From: Oegoconia quadripuncta | Taxonomy: Eukaryota > Arthropoda > Insecta > Lepidoptera > Autostichidae | Direction of reading: 5' to 3' | Length of the DNA stretch: 64,000 bases | NCBI GenBank assembly: GCA_949316235.1 | Contig: OX438748.1 | Coordinates: forward strand, 10,295,001-10,359,000 | In this document: piece by piece, positions 1 to 10,499 of the stretch | Position numbering within the stretch: position 1 is the stretch's first letter | Layout: each line of letters opens with the position of its first letter | The notes under the pieces: generated by a model | What the model was told of the DNA's origin: nothing | The model's database searches: none | What the model saw: the letters and a program-made list of their open reading frames with translations, nothing else | Program-made: the position numbers and the translations under genes

Positions 1-621
1 CCCTTTTGTTTACTCAATCATTAAAAAAAAATCTAAAGCTTAAATAGACAGCATTATGAAATATTGCCCCGTATAGTTATTTATGCAGCCGACTGTATCT
101 AGAAGTTAATAATTAATGAGATTTATAAAATAATTTAGAGAGTTATTGATGACCTAGTGTATTAATAAGAAGATAGTCGGTCTTACTCGACACCCTAAGA
201 GCAATCGAACAGGTCACGAATTTAATTGATGCTATCAACATCTACATTAATATTATGTATTTGTGTTATGTATCAACCATCTAATACCCACAATGCAAGC
301 CTAGTATGGCGCTACGTGTATGTCCATGGATAATTATTTATTCTTATAAACAGGTAAAGTCGGTTGTTTAACAATTTTTATGAGGTATCTAATCTCTGAA
401 ACTGCAGATCCAATAAATACTAAATTTTCATATAAAATATCCTATTAACATCATCAAAATCTATAGGGTGACCGACAATCTTGAAATTTGCCAAGAAAAG
501 GTCTAGCATAAGTGAAAAATAAATAGGAAAATCATTAATTTCTAATCTAATGTAAAGTGATATGCAACAAACTTAATTTTGCGGTTTACTCCATACAACT
601 TCTGCGTAACTAACTACATCA
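1..621. other. AT-rich stretch, no feature seen
   Basis: No coding frame, RNA gene or recognisable repeat is visible. The base composition is that of the unique AT-rich background of the window. Confidence 0.5.
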
Positions 622-780
622 TCATGTGATTAAAAGCCATACTCTTTTCGGTGGAGATTTTTCCATATATGTATCTCTCTCTGCCTTCCTCTTGACCCCC
701 TGATACGACACGACGTTCAACTTCTCTTTTATCTGCTGAATGTAGCTTATTCTCGGTCTTCCTCTTTTTCTTTTCCCTAC
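622..780 (-). pseudogene. LINE ORF2 C-terminal remnant (RTE-like)
   Basis: Read on the minus strand from 780, about 52 codons stay open to a TGA at about 622-624. The frame starts GKRKRGRPRISYIQQIKEK and continues LNVVSYQGVKRKAERD. A basic GRPR motif followed by a short helical tail and a stop is the usual C-terminus of non-LTR retrotransposon polyproteins of the RTE type. The catalytic RT and endonuclease domains are absent, so the copy is 5'-truncated at about 778. The class (LINE end) is fairly safe; the clade is inference. Confidence 0.55.
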
Positions 781-1639
781 ATATTATAACTAAATTTGGA
801 AATTTAAAAAAAATGTCACAACTGACGTTAGGGTTGTTACAAAACCTTCAAGGCCCGAATTCTAATCACACTTTGTCGGTTTATATAGGAAAGCGTTAAC
901 TTTGTTCCATTATGTTACGTACAAAATATGTTAGGGACAGCAAAGAAAGATTGTTACAACCTCACCTGGAATAACACAATTATTTCCATGCCTTGAGCAC
1001 GAATTTGAGAAATTATTTTCTCCTTACTAAGCGCACAAAAGAAGCACCTGCAAGTATGCATAATGTGAGATTTCTGTGTCGTTGTCACTTATGAGTAATA
1101 AGCTTTTACGTCCAATGTATTCCTTCATGAACGTGACACCTATTCACCGTGGTCCCAAGGAACCTGAAAGATTTTAAGCAGTTTTCTAGTGGTATTGGTA
1201 GTAAATTAAATAATGAACAAGTGCGAGACTGACTCGCGCACCGAGGATTCCGAACAAAATTCATCGGCATATCACTCATCCGTTACGGGAATTGAGTCAA
1301 GAAACGTAATTTTGTAATCTCAAAAATATATTTATTGAGGGATATTTAAAATTATAAATTAACGATTATTTTTTTCATTACTTGTGCTATGAGAACTAGC
1401 TGTAGGTATGCCAAAAAAGTAACGGGAAGTACCCTGTAGGTTTGATTTATTTGCGAATGTCAAAATATGCGGCATAAATTGAAATATTTTTTTTTATGGT
1501 GTTGACTTATAACTTTTTTAACAGCTCAACGGGACCGTAGATCAAAGTATTAGATATTAATTAAAACTTGACACCTCCACGCTTTCTTGAGAAAAATGGT
1601 TTTGTCTATATAGACACGAGTACAATGGAGTAATCCTAT
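781..1639. other. No feature seen
   Basis: AT-rich DNA with no supported gene. Weak similarity to the start of the CCGGTTTTT repeat family may begin near 1490, but only the part from 1640 is convincing. Confidence 0.4.
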
Positions 1640-1775
1640 AAGGGGTCGTTTCTAGGTTTCCGTAGTCAATATGAACCCTTACAGTTTCACTAAGTCCGTC
1701 TGTCTGTATATCCAAGGCTTATCTTAGTACTAGAAACTTGTAATTTGGCATGGGTATACCACATATGCCCATATG
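1640..1775 (+). repeat. Fragment of CCGGTTTTT repeat family (5' part)
   Basis: The stretch with 'TTTCCGTAGTCAATATGAAC' and 'GTCCGTCTGTCTGTATATCC', ending in 'TTGTAATTTGGCATGGGTAT', lines up with 3705-3815. It is a diverged fragment of the same dispersed repeat. The family is abundant in lepidopteran genomes (from memory); its class, a non-autonomous DNA element or a LINE-derived piece, is not decided here. Confidence 0.7.
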
Positions 1776-1929
1776 TTGTTAAGTATGGCGGATATTTCCG
1801 CTTTTATACAGAAACTGTGCTGCTCAAAACGGGATGTTAGTGTTATGTAAGGTTACTTTAGATGACCGACTAGGGAAGCCGTCATACATTTCCATAAAGC
1901 TTGAGCTCTGCTGTGTTTTCCGCGCGCCA

Positions 1930-2165
1930 CTCACTAAATGTCGAAGTTTTGTTTTTTGCAGTTTGGCAAGATGATTATAGAGCAGGGCCTGACAACAGGC
2001 ATCAACGCTGGGACCGTGGAATAATTCGAAATAGCGCTCACGGCCACGGCAAATGGTGACGAGAGGGTCACCTTAGGGTTTTAGCCAGTAGGACCCCGGC
2101 ACAACCCTTTCGCCTTTTTCCCCTGGGTGGAAGGGTATCCTTTCCATTTCCATTCCATCCATCCA
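1930..2165 (+). repeat. Possible non-LTR retrotransposon 3' UTR remnant
   Basis: A GC-richer island contains 'GGGTTTTAGCCAGTAGGACC' followed by 'CCCGGCACAACCC', resembling R1/CR1-type 3' untranslated sequence of Lepidoptera. No coding frame or poly(A) tail remains. It ends near a short (CATC)n run. Assignment rests on recall of the motif only. Confidence 0.35.
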
Positions 2166-2954
2166 TCCACAGATTTCCCCCTACGATAATGCGGTTGCTT
2201 GGATACTACTGAGGAGACCCACGCAAGATTCATCTCTAAGCTGATTAGTGGCCAATAAAATAGCTAATTTAACGATCTGCCAACGTTATATAGATATCCT
2301 TATTTCGCTTATCCATGACGTCACGTAAATATACACATTGCTCATATTCTCTTTCACAAGGAGAGGTTGAGTTTTGCATTCCATTTGCATTATACATAGC
2401 TAAAACCCCTATATGGTATGACAACCAATTATTTCAGGCCAACAAACACAAATGTCAGTTTACGTGCCATGACTACGCAGGTACATGTTCGTATATACAC
2501 ACGGGTATTTTATCAAACATAGCCCTAGTTTACAGAGAGCATAAACGTAAAAAACCTCGTTGAATGGACATATACACGTGGCCGCACGACGACGTAACAC
2601 TTCCAGTATAAGAGGGTCTCGCGGCGTTCACATTTCCGCTAGCGTCACGCGGCCAGCTTCTACTGGTAGTGTTACGGTCGTCTTGCTGTCGACTGTACAA
2701 GACAGCTTTGACAGCGGAATTTTGCGTGCGGCTAATTTTTACTGACGAGGACAGTAATGTTAGTGTTATTGACATTCCTCATAGTTAAAACGTAGGTGGT
2801 CTCACATGTTCATCGTCACTATTTTTAACCGCCGACGAAAAACGATGGGTCTTTTGTATTTGACAGCATTGTGTGTGTATCCAGTCTTTGTCCGGATATA
2901 TTTCAGTAATGCGTGTTCTGACTTGGGTGCGGTTTTTTATATATTCATCACATA
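2166..2954. other. No gene; overlapping short frames only
   Basis: Several short frames overlap on both strands, none longer than 91 codons and none with a recognisable motif. The 2570-2750 part is richer in CpG than its surroundings. I see no promoter or exon signal that I would defend. Confidence 0.4.
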
Positions 2955-3225
2955 TGGATCTTCCACTGGGAGAGCCCAGGGTGGATCAGTGGATTTGTGT
3001 CAGACTGGTTCCCACCTGAGTCAGTGTCTTTAAGCCACCCTTCTGACCACCGACTTGGCTTAACGACTGCCTTAGAAAAGTTAAGTAGTCGACTTTGCCC
3101 ACCGAAGCAAGGAAACACTCGTATTAAAATGCCACAAGTGGTCACCCATTCAAGTACTGACCGCGCCAAACATCGCTTAACTACGGTAATCGTAAACGAA
3201 TAGCGAATGCGACTGCGCCACAAGT
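2955..3225 (-). mobile_element. 5S rRNA-headed SINE (SINE3-like), copy 1
   Basis: On the minus strand, 3195-3133 reproduces the internal promoter region of insect 5S rRNA: the box A core AGTTAAGC (about 3182-3175), then GCGCGGTCAGTACTTG and ATGGGTGACC (box C, about 3164-3140). The 5' third differs from 5S rRNA, and a non-5S body follows to about 2958, ending in a run that includes 'CTCCCAGTGGAAGATCC'. A Pol III type-1 head joined to an unrelated body is the definition of a 5S-derived SINE. A second copy lies at 52222-52345 with the same head and a shared 'GGCATTTTAAT' junction. Frames of 91 codons or less across it are shadows. Confidence 0.8.
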
Positions 3226-3644
3226 GCTTATATTAAAGATATTAACCATTATAAATTGTACCTTCATTGATGCCAATTTTAGGATTGTAGGTCAACGGTT
3301 AAAACGCTATAGATTTTGATGATGAGAATATTTACTATAGGAATACTTGTTTGAAAGACATATCATTTATTACAATAATTAATTTTGAAAATGGGCCAAT
3401 AAACGGATTACAAAGTGATCTTACTCATAGCAACACGTTAAAAATGGGATAGTTCGTTTTCGGTTCTACCGTCATACTACATAAAAAATTTTGCGTTCGA
3501 TCGCTAAATTTTGTACCACATAAGCGTCCTAGAAGTAATGATAAGGTGATAAGCGTCTAATGGATAAATGCATCGTGTTACTATAATTTAATTATAAGGC
3601 GAACGAATGGAAGCGAGCTAAACGGAAAATCGAAAATCGAACTC
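3226..3644. other. No feature seen
   Basis: AT-rich unique sequence between the 5S-headed SINE and the CCGGTTTTT repeat. Confidence 0.45.
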
Positions 3645-5121
3645 AATTTTGTTTTGGTATTTTTTGGTATATTTCCGCACAACTCTAAAAACGTTTTATA
3701 GAGTTCCGTAGTCAACAAGTAACCCTTATAATTTAGCCATATCCGCCTGTCTGCCTATCCGAGGCTTAGCTCGGAGGCTCTTAGTGCTATAAAGCTGTAA
3801 TTTGGTATGGGTACACATATTAATCACACCGACAAAGAGGTAAAATAAAATCTTGAAAAATAATTTTTTTTAGGGTACCCCCACAACACTTTTTTTTTAT
3901 AATTCACTGGATTCGCATTTGACCACAATCTCACCTGATGGAAAGTGACGATGTGGTCGAAGATGAAGCACGCGACCCCAGTAAATCCCTATTCACTCTG
4001 CTCTTGAAGATCCCAACGTTGTAGGATTCAAGAACAACCGACGCCGGAAGGGAGTTCCATGCCTCGGCTGTTCGGATGATGAATGAAGAATTGAACTTCT
4101 TAGTGCGAATGTTCGGTATATTAACTATATACGGGTGGAGTCCCTCCCCACGCCTAGTCGTCCGAAGATGGAAGGGCGACGGTGGAATGAGATTATGTAA
4201 TTCCAACGCATACTCCCTGAAATGCAAACTGAGAGACAGGGACTTTGCGACGGTGTTCAAAGCTCTGCAATTTAGCAGTCATCAAATTATCACCTATGAG
4301 TCTCATGGCACGTCGTTCCACAGAATCGACTGTAGCTAGTTGGTACTTGGCTGAACCATCCCAGAGGTGACAGCAGTATTCCATGCACGAGCGGACCTGA
4401 GCCTGGTAAAGCACCAAAAGTTGTTTTGGTGTGAAATATCGCCTGATCTTTAGGTGAATGCCAAGCCCACTGTTTTAGCGTTTGATTCGTGCCCAAAATT
4501 TAGGTTGGAGGTTAACTCCATGCCCAAAATATTGAGATGTTCAGAGATTGGTACCGATACATCTCGGAAAGTCGGAGTCAGGTTGAATGGACTCCGTTTG
4601 CTGGTGAACAGACAAGCCTGTGTTTTGGTGGCATTGAATTTGACTAGATTGGTGTCGCCCCAATCGGATACCGCCTTTAATGCCAAATTCGTGCGCTCAA
4701 CCATGGACCCCCTAAGTGAACGGATATCTTCACCTCTGGACTGTGCACCCGACGTTTATCTCTCTGTAAAGTGAGGATGAATTTTCTTTAATTTTTGTAC
4801 CCCATCATGAGGGTTGTCGTCGGATTGGTCGTTCAAAAATATTAGAGGTTATATACAATATTTCGATTTCGGGAAGTTTTGTTAACAGTCTTAATGGTTG
4901 GCTTTGGATACGTGAAAACGTTCACGGTAGTTTTTTTTTATGCATGGTAATTTATTTAATTTAATTTATGCAATAGTAATATATTGAAGTTAAAAGGAAA
5001 ATTTGCAGGTACTTGGTTACAAGTTAATGTTGATAAAGTCCCCTTCTAGGTCCACACATTGTTAGGAGAATTACGGAACCCTACACTGCGCCTGGCCCGA
5101 CACGCACTTGGTCGGTTTTTA
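3645..5121 (+). repeat. CCGGTTTTT repeat, near full length, split by a LINE
   Basis: The left part (3645-3887) carries 'GAGTTCCGTAGTCAACAAGT' and 'GGTATGGGTAC'. The right part (4779-5121) carries 'GTAAAGTGAGGATGAATTTT', 'TTGTCGTCGGATTGGTCGTT' and the end 'GGCCCGACACGCACTTGG' then TCGGTTTTT. Both parts match the copy at 29490-30219 in order and orientation, so they are one element split by the minus-strand LINE at 3888-4778. I see no open frame belonging to the repeat. Its transposition class is unknown to me. Confidence 0.75.
3888..4778 (-). pseudogene. CR1/Jockey-type reverse transcriptase, 3' part, broken
   Basis: Three minus-strand frames form the C-terminal part of a non-LTR reverse transcriptase. 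About 4775-4450 has WGDTNLVKFNATKTQACLFT, the region after the RT active site. About 4417-4260 has LYQAQVRSCMEYCCHLWDGS and ERRAMRLIGD, the thumb region. About 4260-3931 has RTAEAWNSLPASVV and the end KSRVNRDLL. Frameshifts occur near 4430-4450 and 4250, so it is dead, and the catalytic YxDD block is missing, so it is 5'-truncated. The 3' end reads CATCAGGTGAGATTGTGGTC, then a short A run at 3900-3890. It lies inside the CCGGTTTTT repeat. No clear target-site duplication was found. Confidence 0.9.
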
Positions 5122-5639
5122 TTATTATTTATATATTTCGAACGCGATCTCGCCCGATGTTGGTTATTTCCCCGTAAAGTTTACAAATGGCATCGAAGTT
5201 TACGAAAGCAATCAAAACTTATTGCGATGCTCTTATAACTTTCATTCGATACTGATATATTACTTTCTAACAGGTTATCAATGTCTATCTTGTACAACTT
5301 ATATCATTAGAGTTTGCAACTACATATACCGGGGTGAGATGATATTAACCTCCTTAACCTTAGTTGAGCTAAGTTAAGATGCATCAGGTCCAGCTTTATT
5401 TGATTAAATTAAGATTTCAATGTCAATAATGCTTTATTTTCTAGGTACTCGTACACACACAGTGTACCCTACACTTAAAATAGTCAATTTCTTTTCTAAA
5501 ATGTACTCATAGTCTTATCTATAGCTGTTTATATAGTATATGTACATTATTGTATGATATGCCAACTGTGTATCTATCTGTGTCTGATTTAATATGTCCT
5601 TTCGGATACCTAAGATTACATACATATTGTAAATACAGT
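5122..5639. other. No feature seen
   Basis: AT-rich unique sequence. Chance frames of 89 codons or less show no motif. Confidence 0.45.
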
Positions 5640-5905
5640 CACGACCTATATCCCAACGGGGTGGTCAGAAATATGGAAAATATATGCGTTTGGGTGTTCC
5701 AAGCATTAAAGGTTTATTACTTGAAACAACATCCACTGTTCACCTTTCGAAATATAACAGAATTGCACACGTGACGGGATTGAGCCCATTAGGTACCGTT
5801 GAAAAGTGAAAGTGTGTAGACGTTTTTTGGTGGTTAGTTCCTTAGTCGCATTTTACAACATCACGGGAAGAGATGGGTTGGTTCTAATATTTTATATTTG
5901 TTGCT
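5640..5905 (-). repeat. CCTTAGTCGC repeat, copy 1 (SINE-like)
   Basis: It holds 'GCGTTTGGGTGTTCCAAG', 'GACGGGATTGAGCCCATTAG' and 'CCTTAGTCGCATTTTACAAC' then 'GGGAAGAGATGGGTTGG'. The same order recurs at 38400-38965, and the last motif at 26585-26650 and, inverted, at 54120-54235. The reverse strand contains GGCTCAATCCC, close to a Pol III B box, so a tRNA-headed SINE is possible. Orientation is assigned on that basis and is tentative. Confidence 0.6.
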
Positions 5906-6034
5906 ATTTTATAGATGTTATGTTTAAGTAGGTATATTTGTCTATTGATCTATGTATGTATATGTAAATATATGAAATTTATTCACGTAGTTTGTATCTG
6001 CATGCCTAGTTAATGACGCACAACCTACCAATTT

Positions 6035-6182
6035 CAAATGTACTGTCCTTATACCCAAAGGTTACCTGGAAGAGATCGCTTTTAGTGATAAGGTCGCCAA
6101 ATTGTACATTCTATTCTTACCACTTTTCTGAAACTGTATTTTCTTTTCTGTTGTGCAATAAAGTGTATTGTATTGTTTTTTA
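6035..6182 (+). repeat. Retroelement 3' tail 'TGTGCAATAAAG', copy 1
   Basis: 'GGTTACCTGGAAGAGATCGC' is followed about 100 bp later by TTGTGCAATAAAGTGTATTG and a short ATTGT repeat. The same pair of motifs appears at 53085-53175, 55308-55440 and 61858-61995. The arrangement, a conserved 3' UTR with AATAAA and a simple-repeat tail, fits the 3' end of a non-LTR retrotransposon or SINE. Confidence 0.7.
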
Positions 6183-6199
6183 CGTGGCAATACCACACG

Positions 6200-6455
6200 G
6201 CACAGCTTCAAACTTCGAACTTCAAACTTCAAGCATTTATTTCAACGTAAGATACATGATATCATTTGTTGAATGTCAATTTAAATCTAGTGGAAACAAA
6301 AAAGGTTTATTGCATTTATCTGTCAGTCGGTAAGTCCAAGCTACTATCGCTTCGGAATCGGAAATCATCTGTGTGAAAAGAAGCGGCACAAGAAACCCAC
6401 AGGATCATTGTTGCCCTTTTTTTTAAAATAAAGTTTATAACTAATACAATTTTAT
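6200..6455 (-). repeat. TTCAAACTTCAAGC repeat, copy 1
   Basis: It begins with tandem 'CTTCAAACTTCGAACTTCAA', then CATTTATTTCAACGTAAGAT, 'TGTCAGTCGGTAAGTCCAAG' and 'AGAAACCCACAGGATCATTG'. It matches 31562-31870 and 32470-32760 over about 250 bp. On the minus strand the tandem TTGAAGT units would form the 3' tail, as in LINE 3' ends. No coding part is left. Confidence 0.75.
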
Positions 6456-7417
6456 ACAGCTACTCTAAGATTAACTGGAAGAAATCCGTCGATGGGATAA
6501 CTTTGCATACACCAACTTGTGTATTCCTATTGCTATATTTTTTCATTATTTTCATATTATACAATAGAGTGTAAAAAAACAACATAAATGAAAAATGTTC
6601 TTTAGATCTATTGTAATAATGATTTCATGTTATGTAGAATAGTTGCCTGAACACATAAATCTACTTAGTTATACAAGATATAATGCCTATAATCTCAATC
6701 ATTCAACGCAAATGATACTTTAATAGCTGTAAAGTGAAGTTCACCAAAGCTTTATGTGTTCTTAAGTAGGGTGGTTTCCTTTACAAAACGTTTTGGGTCA
6801 CCAAAATATAACAGTCATTTAGATACGACCCCTGTGTGACTTTCGATTTACGGAGTTATGTGTGAGATTTCATGACAAATTGGACATTTACGAAATTAAC
6901 AGGTTTAAACGACTCTGTTTGAGATGAGATAGCCCGTCCCACAAAGTTGGCGTAAGCGGGTTTTTTTCATTCGGCCTCGTCTCACTTATAATTAGGTGTG
7001 ATTTAGGTCAAGATGCAAATTATTTCGGCATATAAGGTTACTTTTCAGCAGTGCCTTGAAATTAGTATAAAGTTATCCCAGTATAATACAATGTAGATTT
7101 TACAATAAAATATCAGAACAGTATGCAGTTTAACAGAGCAAAATTTACCGTCAAATAAGGGCTGTGTGTAAAATAATTCAGTGAGAATACACTTTTAACT
7201 TCCTACAATAGTAAAGGCCGTGATTTTTTGCACATGGATAAAGTACCTGTCAGTGATATAGAATGATTTCTAACAAATCGGTATCTTGCTTTTATTATAG
7301 ATAGTATAGGTATTTAGTAAAGAAAAAAGACTATTAAATTAAATTATCACTGTGATTTTTTTACAAATTAAGTTTTCTCAGGAAATTATGAGCATTTTAT
7401 GCACTTTTGTACATATA
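6456..7417. other. No feature seen
   Basis: AT-rich unique sequence without a supported gene or repeat. Confidence 0.45.
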
Positions 7418-7508
7418 CAGGGTGGGCAACTTGGAGGTATACAATTTTTTTTACCGCTATTTTGTTTTGGCGGCAAATGTGATAGTTGTTTTGTGCCTAC
7501 CCTGTACA
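7418..7508. mobile_element. Short MITE with TACAGGGT ends
   Basis: The left end TACAGGGTGGGCAA (about 7418-7431) is repeated inverted at the right as TGCCTACCCTGTA (about 7495-7507), with one or two mismatches and TA at both outer edges. Ends beginning CAGGGT next to TA are typical of Tc1/mariner-type non-autonomous elements. At about 90 bp with no coding capacity it can only be a MITE or a deletion derivative. Confidence 0.5.
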
Positions 7509-7659
7509 TAAATTAACATTTGTATTATGTCGGGCTGTACGGGGTTTTCTGTTTCAGATTATATTAACAACCCGATATATAATCTTCTTTTTTCCTCCAC
7601 AAAGTCAATTTCCAACATTGGTGTTTCCGACAAATGCAAAAGTTACGTTTTATTATCAA

Positions 7660-7800
7660 TCACGATAACGCCTGTCCGGGTTTGGAGGAACTATGGTACA
7701 GAATACAGACTATATTTCCTGGGTACATTTCATCCCATAATTAAGTTAATCCGACGGGCCTGTAAACCTAATCCACGCTAGCAGAGCCGCGGGATATAGA
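7660..7800 (+). repeat. Possible Helitron-like repeat end
   Basis: 'TTAATCCGACGGGCCTGTAA' and 'AATCCACGC...GCAGAGCCGCGGG' resemble the terminal 'CGCGGACGAAGTCGCGGG' part of the repeat at 17283-17510. The match is loose. No frame is convincing here. Confidence 0.3.
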
Positions 7801-8489
7801 CTATTTTAAGTATACGACGTACCTAGACTCAAAGTTAAAATTTTTTGTTCGAACTTAAGCTATCACTTGTTAAAAAGGCAATTATCCCCTGAGCAAAACA
7901 AGTAGAACAATTTGAAGGGTAGAAAAAAAATACAATAGAAATAATAATACATTTAGGATTAGTATTATTTACGCTATGATATGGACAGAAGATAGTAGAA
8001 TTTAATTTAATGAATATATATTTATTATCGAAATAAAGTAAATTAAAGTCTTCATAAATAAGGTATGTTTAAAGAAATAATCAGGAACTTTGGTTAACTA
8101 GTATTACTAAATACAAAATGAAACATTAAAGCTCAGCAAGAGAATATCAAAGTGTTTCAAAACTTTAGCCAGCTAAGCGCACTGAAAAAGGCTGTGAGCG
8201 CTTTTCAAGAGCACACTCACTTTAATGAAGCAGGTAATGAGTCCGCCAGAGTCAACGGCGAACAAGTTGAGAGCGGCACGGGAGCTCTCACACAGATTTT
8301 CATCACCTACCGTAAACAAAACAGAGTAGTGATAATATAATTCCACTTAGTAAACTGTACTAACTACTTTTGGACTTATTGGCGGGAGCTCTGCAAATGA
8401 CGTTGCATTTTTGTTTGTAATCCTGCAATTGATATATTTAGTGTTTAATAAAGATAGAATAAGTAAAATACTCTTTACATCACAGTTAA
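7801..8489. other. No feature seen
   Basis: A 62-codon frame at 8152-8340 would have to start at GTG, so it is not credible in a eukaryote. The rest is AT-rich unique sequence. Confidence 0.4.
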
Positions 8490-8605
8490 GTATGTAACGT
8501 TGGTAATAAATATTTATGTACAACACATAAAAATTTACCAATAGCGGAATTCGAATCAGCAATTGTTGGTTTCGAAGTCTGGGTCACTAATCACTACACT
8601 ACAAC
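8490..8605 (-). mobile_element. tRNA-headed SINE family A, copy 1 (degraded)
   Basis: On the minus strand the head reads TGTAGTGATTAGTGACCC, then ACCAACAATTGC and a decayed B box around GATTCGAATTCC. It aligns with the better copies at 43796-44037 and 59806-60025. It is truncated on the tail side. Confidence 0.65.
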
Positions 8606-8647
8606 AAAAACTATAAATTGTAAGAAATCCTCGACAACATTATTATT

Positions 8648-8745
8648 GTCATCTAAATAAACCAAATCAACTGTGTTTAAAGCTAAATATCTAAGAAACG
8701 GCTGAATCGATTTTCATCAAACATGACTAAAAAACCTGACACTTC
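8648..8745 (-). repeat. CCAAATAAACC repeat, copy 1
   Basis: 'AAATAAACCAAATCAACTGT', 'AAAGCTAAATATCTAAGAAA' and 'CGGCTGAATCGATTTTCATC' match 21075-21195 in order and, inverted, 22855-23030. The class is unknown. Orientation is arbitrary, set against 22855-23030 as plus. Confidence 0.65.
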
Positions 8746-8886
8746 GTTTATTAATGTTATTAAATACTACTTTGACCTCTAGATTGTATAATGATTATTA
8801 TTTAATAGTGACTTCCCACCTAATTATTTTTTCAAGAGAATTGTAATGAAAAATGAGAATCTATAATTGGCATGACTTTGGCTTGT

Positions 8887-9190
8887 AAACTTTGTGTAAT
8901 ATTTTTTATAATAATGCTGTTGATTCTATATTATCAATAAAATAAAAATAAAATAATCTGTATCTCTCCCTAATTCAAGCGAAGCCAGAACTTTATATAA
9001 AATTGTTAAGCTAGGTATAAGTAGAAGATAAGGTGTCCTAAGTCTAGATTACCTATGAGGGTGGCATATGCTGTTACAGATAAAACCCTCTATAAATAAA
9101 TAAAGATAAAAAAAAAAACTTTGTGTAGTATTTTTTATAATAATGCTGTTGATTCTATATTATCAATAAAATAAAAATAAAATAATCTGT
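8887..9190 (+). mobile_element. Retrotransposed insertion flanked by a 75-bp direct repeat
   Basis: Positions 8887-8961 and 9116-9190 are identical apart from one base (A/G at 8899/9128). They flank a 154-bp insert that ends in CTATAAATAAATAAAGAT and an A run. The A tail on the inner side of the right repeat is what target-primed reverse transcription leaves, with the 75-bp repeat as a long target-site duplication. The insert itself, with 'GAGGGTGGCATATGCTGTTA', is not one of the families named here. A plain segmental duplication would not explain the A tail. Confidence 0.6.
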
Positions 9191-9817
9191 GTATATTTAT
9201 AAATTGTAATCAATTTTTTTCTTCGGCTTCTCGTGTAGTCTTTAAAATAAAAAAACGAATTTAAATCGGACTACGCATTACTGAGATACATCCGGACAAA
9301 TTTTGGACACGCCCACAACGCCGCCAAACATGTAATACCCATCGTCTTAAATAACATTGTGCCTTGAAATATATAGGTATTCTACTCTACATTGAGCTTA
9401 TTCGTCTTGCTATAGTAGAATATATTATGCAGAATTTAAGATATAGGTATTTACTTACATGTGATTATATTTCAATCGAGTAGTTTCATTAATAATAATA
9501 GCTTGTGTCATTCCAATCCTTCTTTCGACTCGGAATCATCCCTAAACATTTAAACCACAGGCTTAAACTTCTTGACCAGAAACCATCTATTTACATACCT
9601 ATGCAAAAACCCACCATTTAAAATACTTGTCGTATTGTTGGAAAAAATTTCCAATTGGCCAAAAACGGACAAACTGACTTAGGACTTTAAAATAAATAAG
9701 AACGTATCATTTACTTGGCTAATGCACGTAAGAAAAAGAAACACAAGACAAATAATAATAAAACGTGTATTTTGAGTTTGTTTTTATAGCGGTATATTTA
9801 TATATACATATATATAT
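9191..9817. other. No feature seen
   Basis: AT-rich unique sequence. Confidence 0.45.
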
Positions 9818-9860
9818 TTTTTATGGTTAACTGGATACGCATTTGACCGCATATATTATC
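9818..9860 (-). repeat. CR1/Jockey LINE 3' tail, very short
   Basis: The minus strand of 'TTATGGTTAACTGGATACGC' and 'ATTTGACCGC' matches the last 30-40 bp of the LINE 3' end seen at 29700-29740 and 3890-3930. Only the extreme tail is left. Confidence 0.6.
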
Positions 9861-10499
9861 AGACACTTCTACCAAACTATAAATAGTTTATGGATGGAAA
9901 ATATACTGCCTTGATTTTAACAATATTACAATGTATGTAGTATGTTATTTAAAAATTTAAATTTTGTGAGTTTGATAGTATTATGAATGGTAAATGGAAC
10001 ATTAACATTAACTTACATTGTACTCGTGTCCTGTCATACTGATCTCAATTTCTACCTATATTACATTTTAATAACAATTTGTAAATCACTAAGAATGAAG
10101 CTGCGAAATATAATTAAAATATCATTCAATAATTTGTCAGGCCTAATTAACATAAATTTGTAAAGAAAATAATATTGCGATGCTGAGGATAATTAGCTAC
10201 TATTAGACCCAATTGTTATGATAATGAAAGAAAAAATAATTAAGTTGGTTCTTTCCCGGTATGGATACAACTTCGAAGGAAACTCGCCCGCATTTTAAGT
10301 TTGACGTGTAATTTATCACGTTTTCAACAAAATTTGTCGCGATTATTTGCGACAGCCCTCATTTAGATGTTCCAGTAATTTACACGACGACGGTTATATT
10401 ATTTTGAATCTATAAAGCTCCAAAATAGCAAGAGCATACTGAAAAGATTAAAGAACTAACAAATTGTACTAAATACGTTCTAATTAAAAATACTTTTAA
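9861..10499. other. No feature seen
   Basis: AT-rich unique sequence. Confidence 0.45.

Noticed and set aside
2948..3223. 91-codon minus frame (WRSRIRYSF...) and a similar 75-codon frame at 52189-52416
   Set aside because: They resemble each other only because both cross the 5S-headed SINE; there is no protein signature.
8152..8340. 62-codon frame
   Set aside because: It starts at GTG, has no homology and no eukaryotic gene context.
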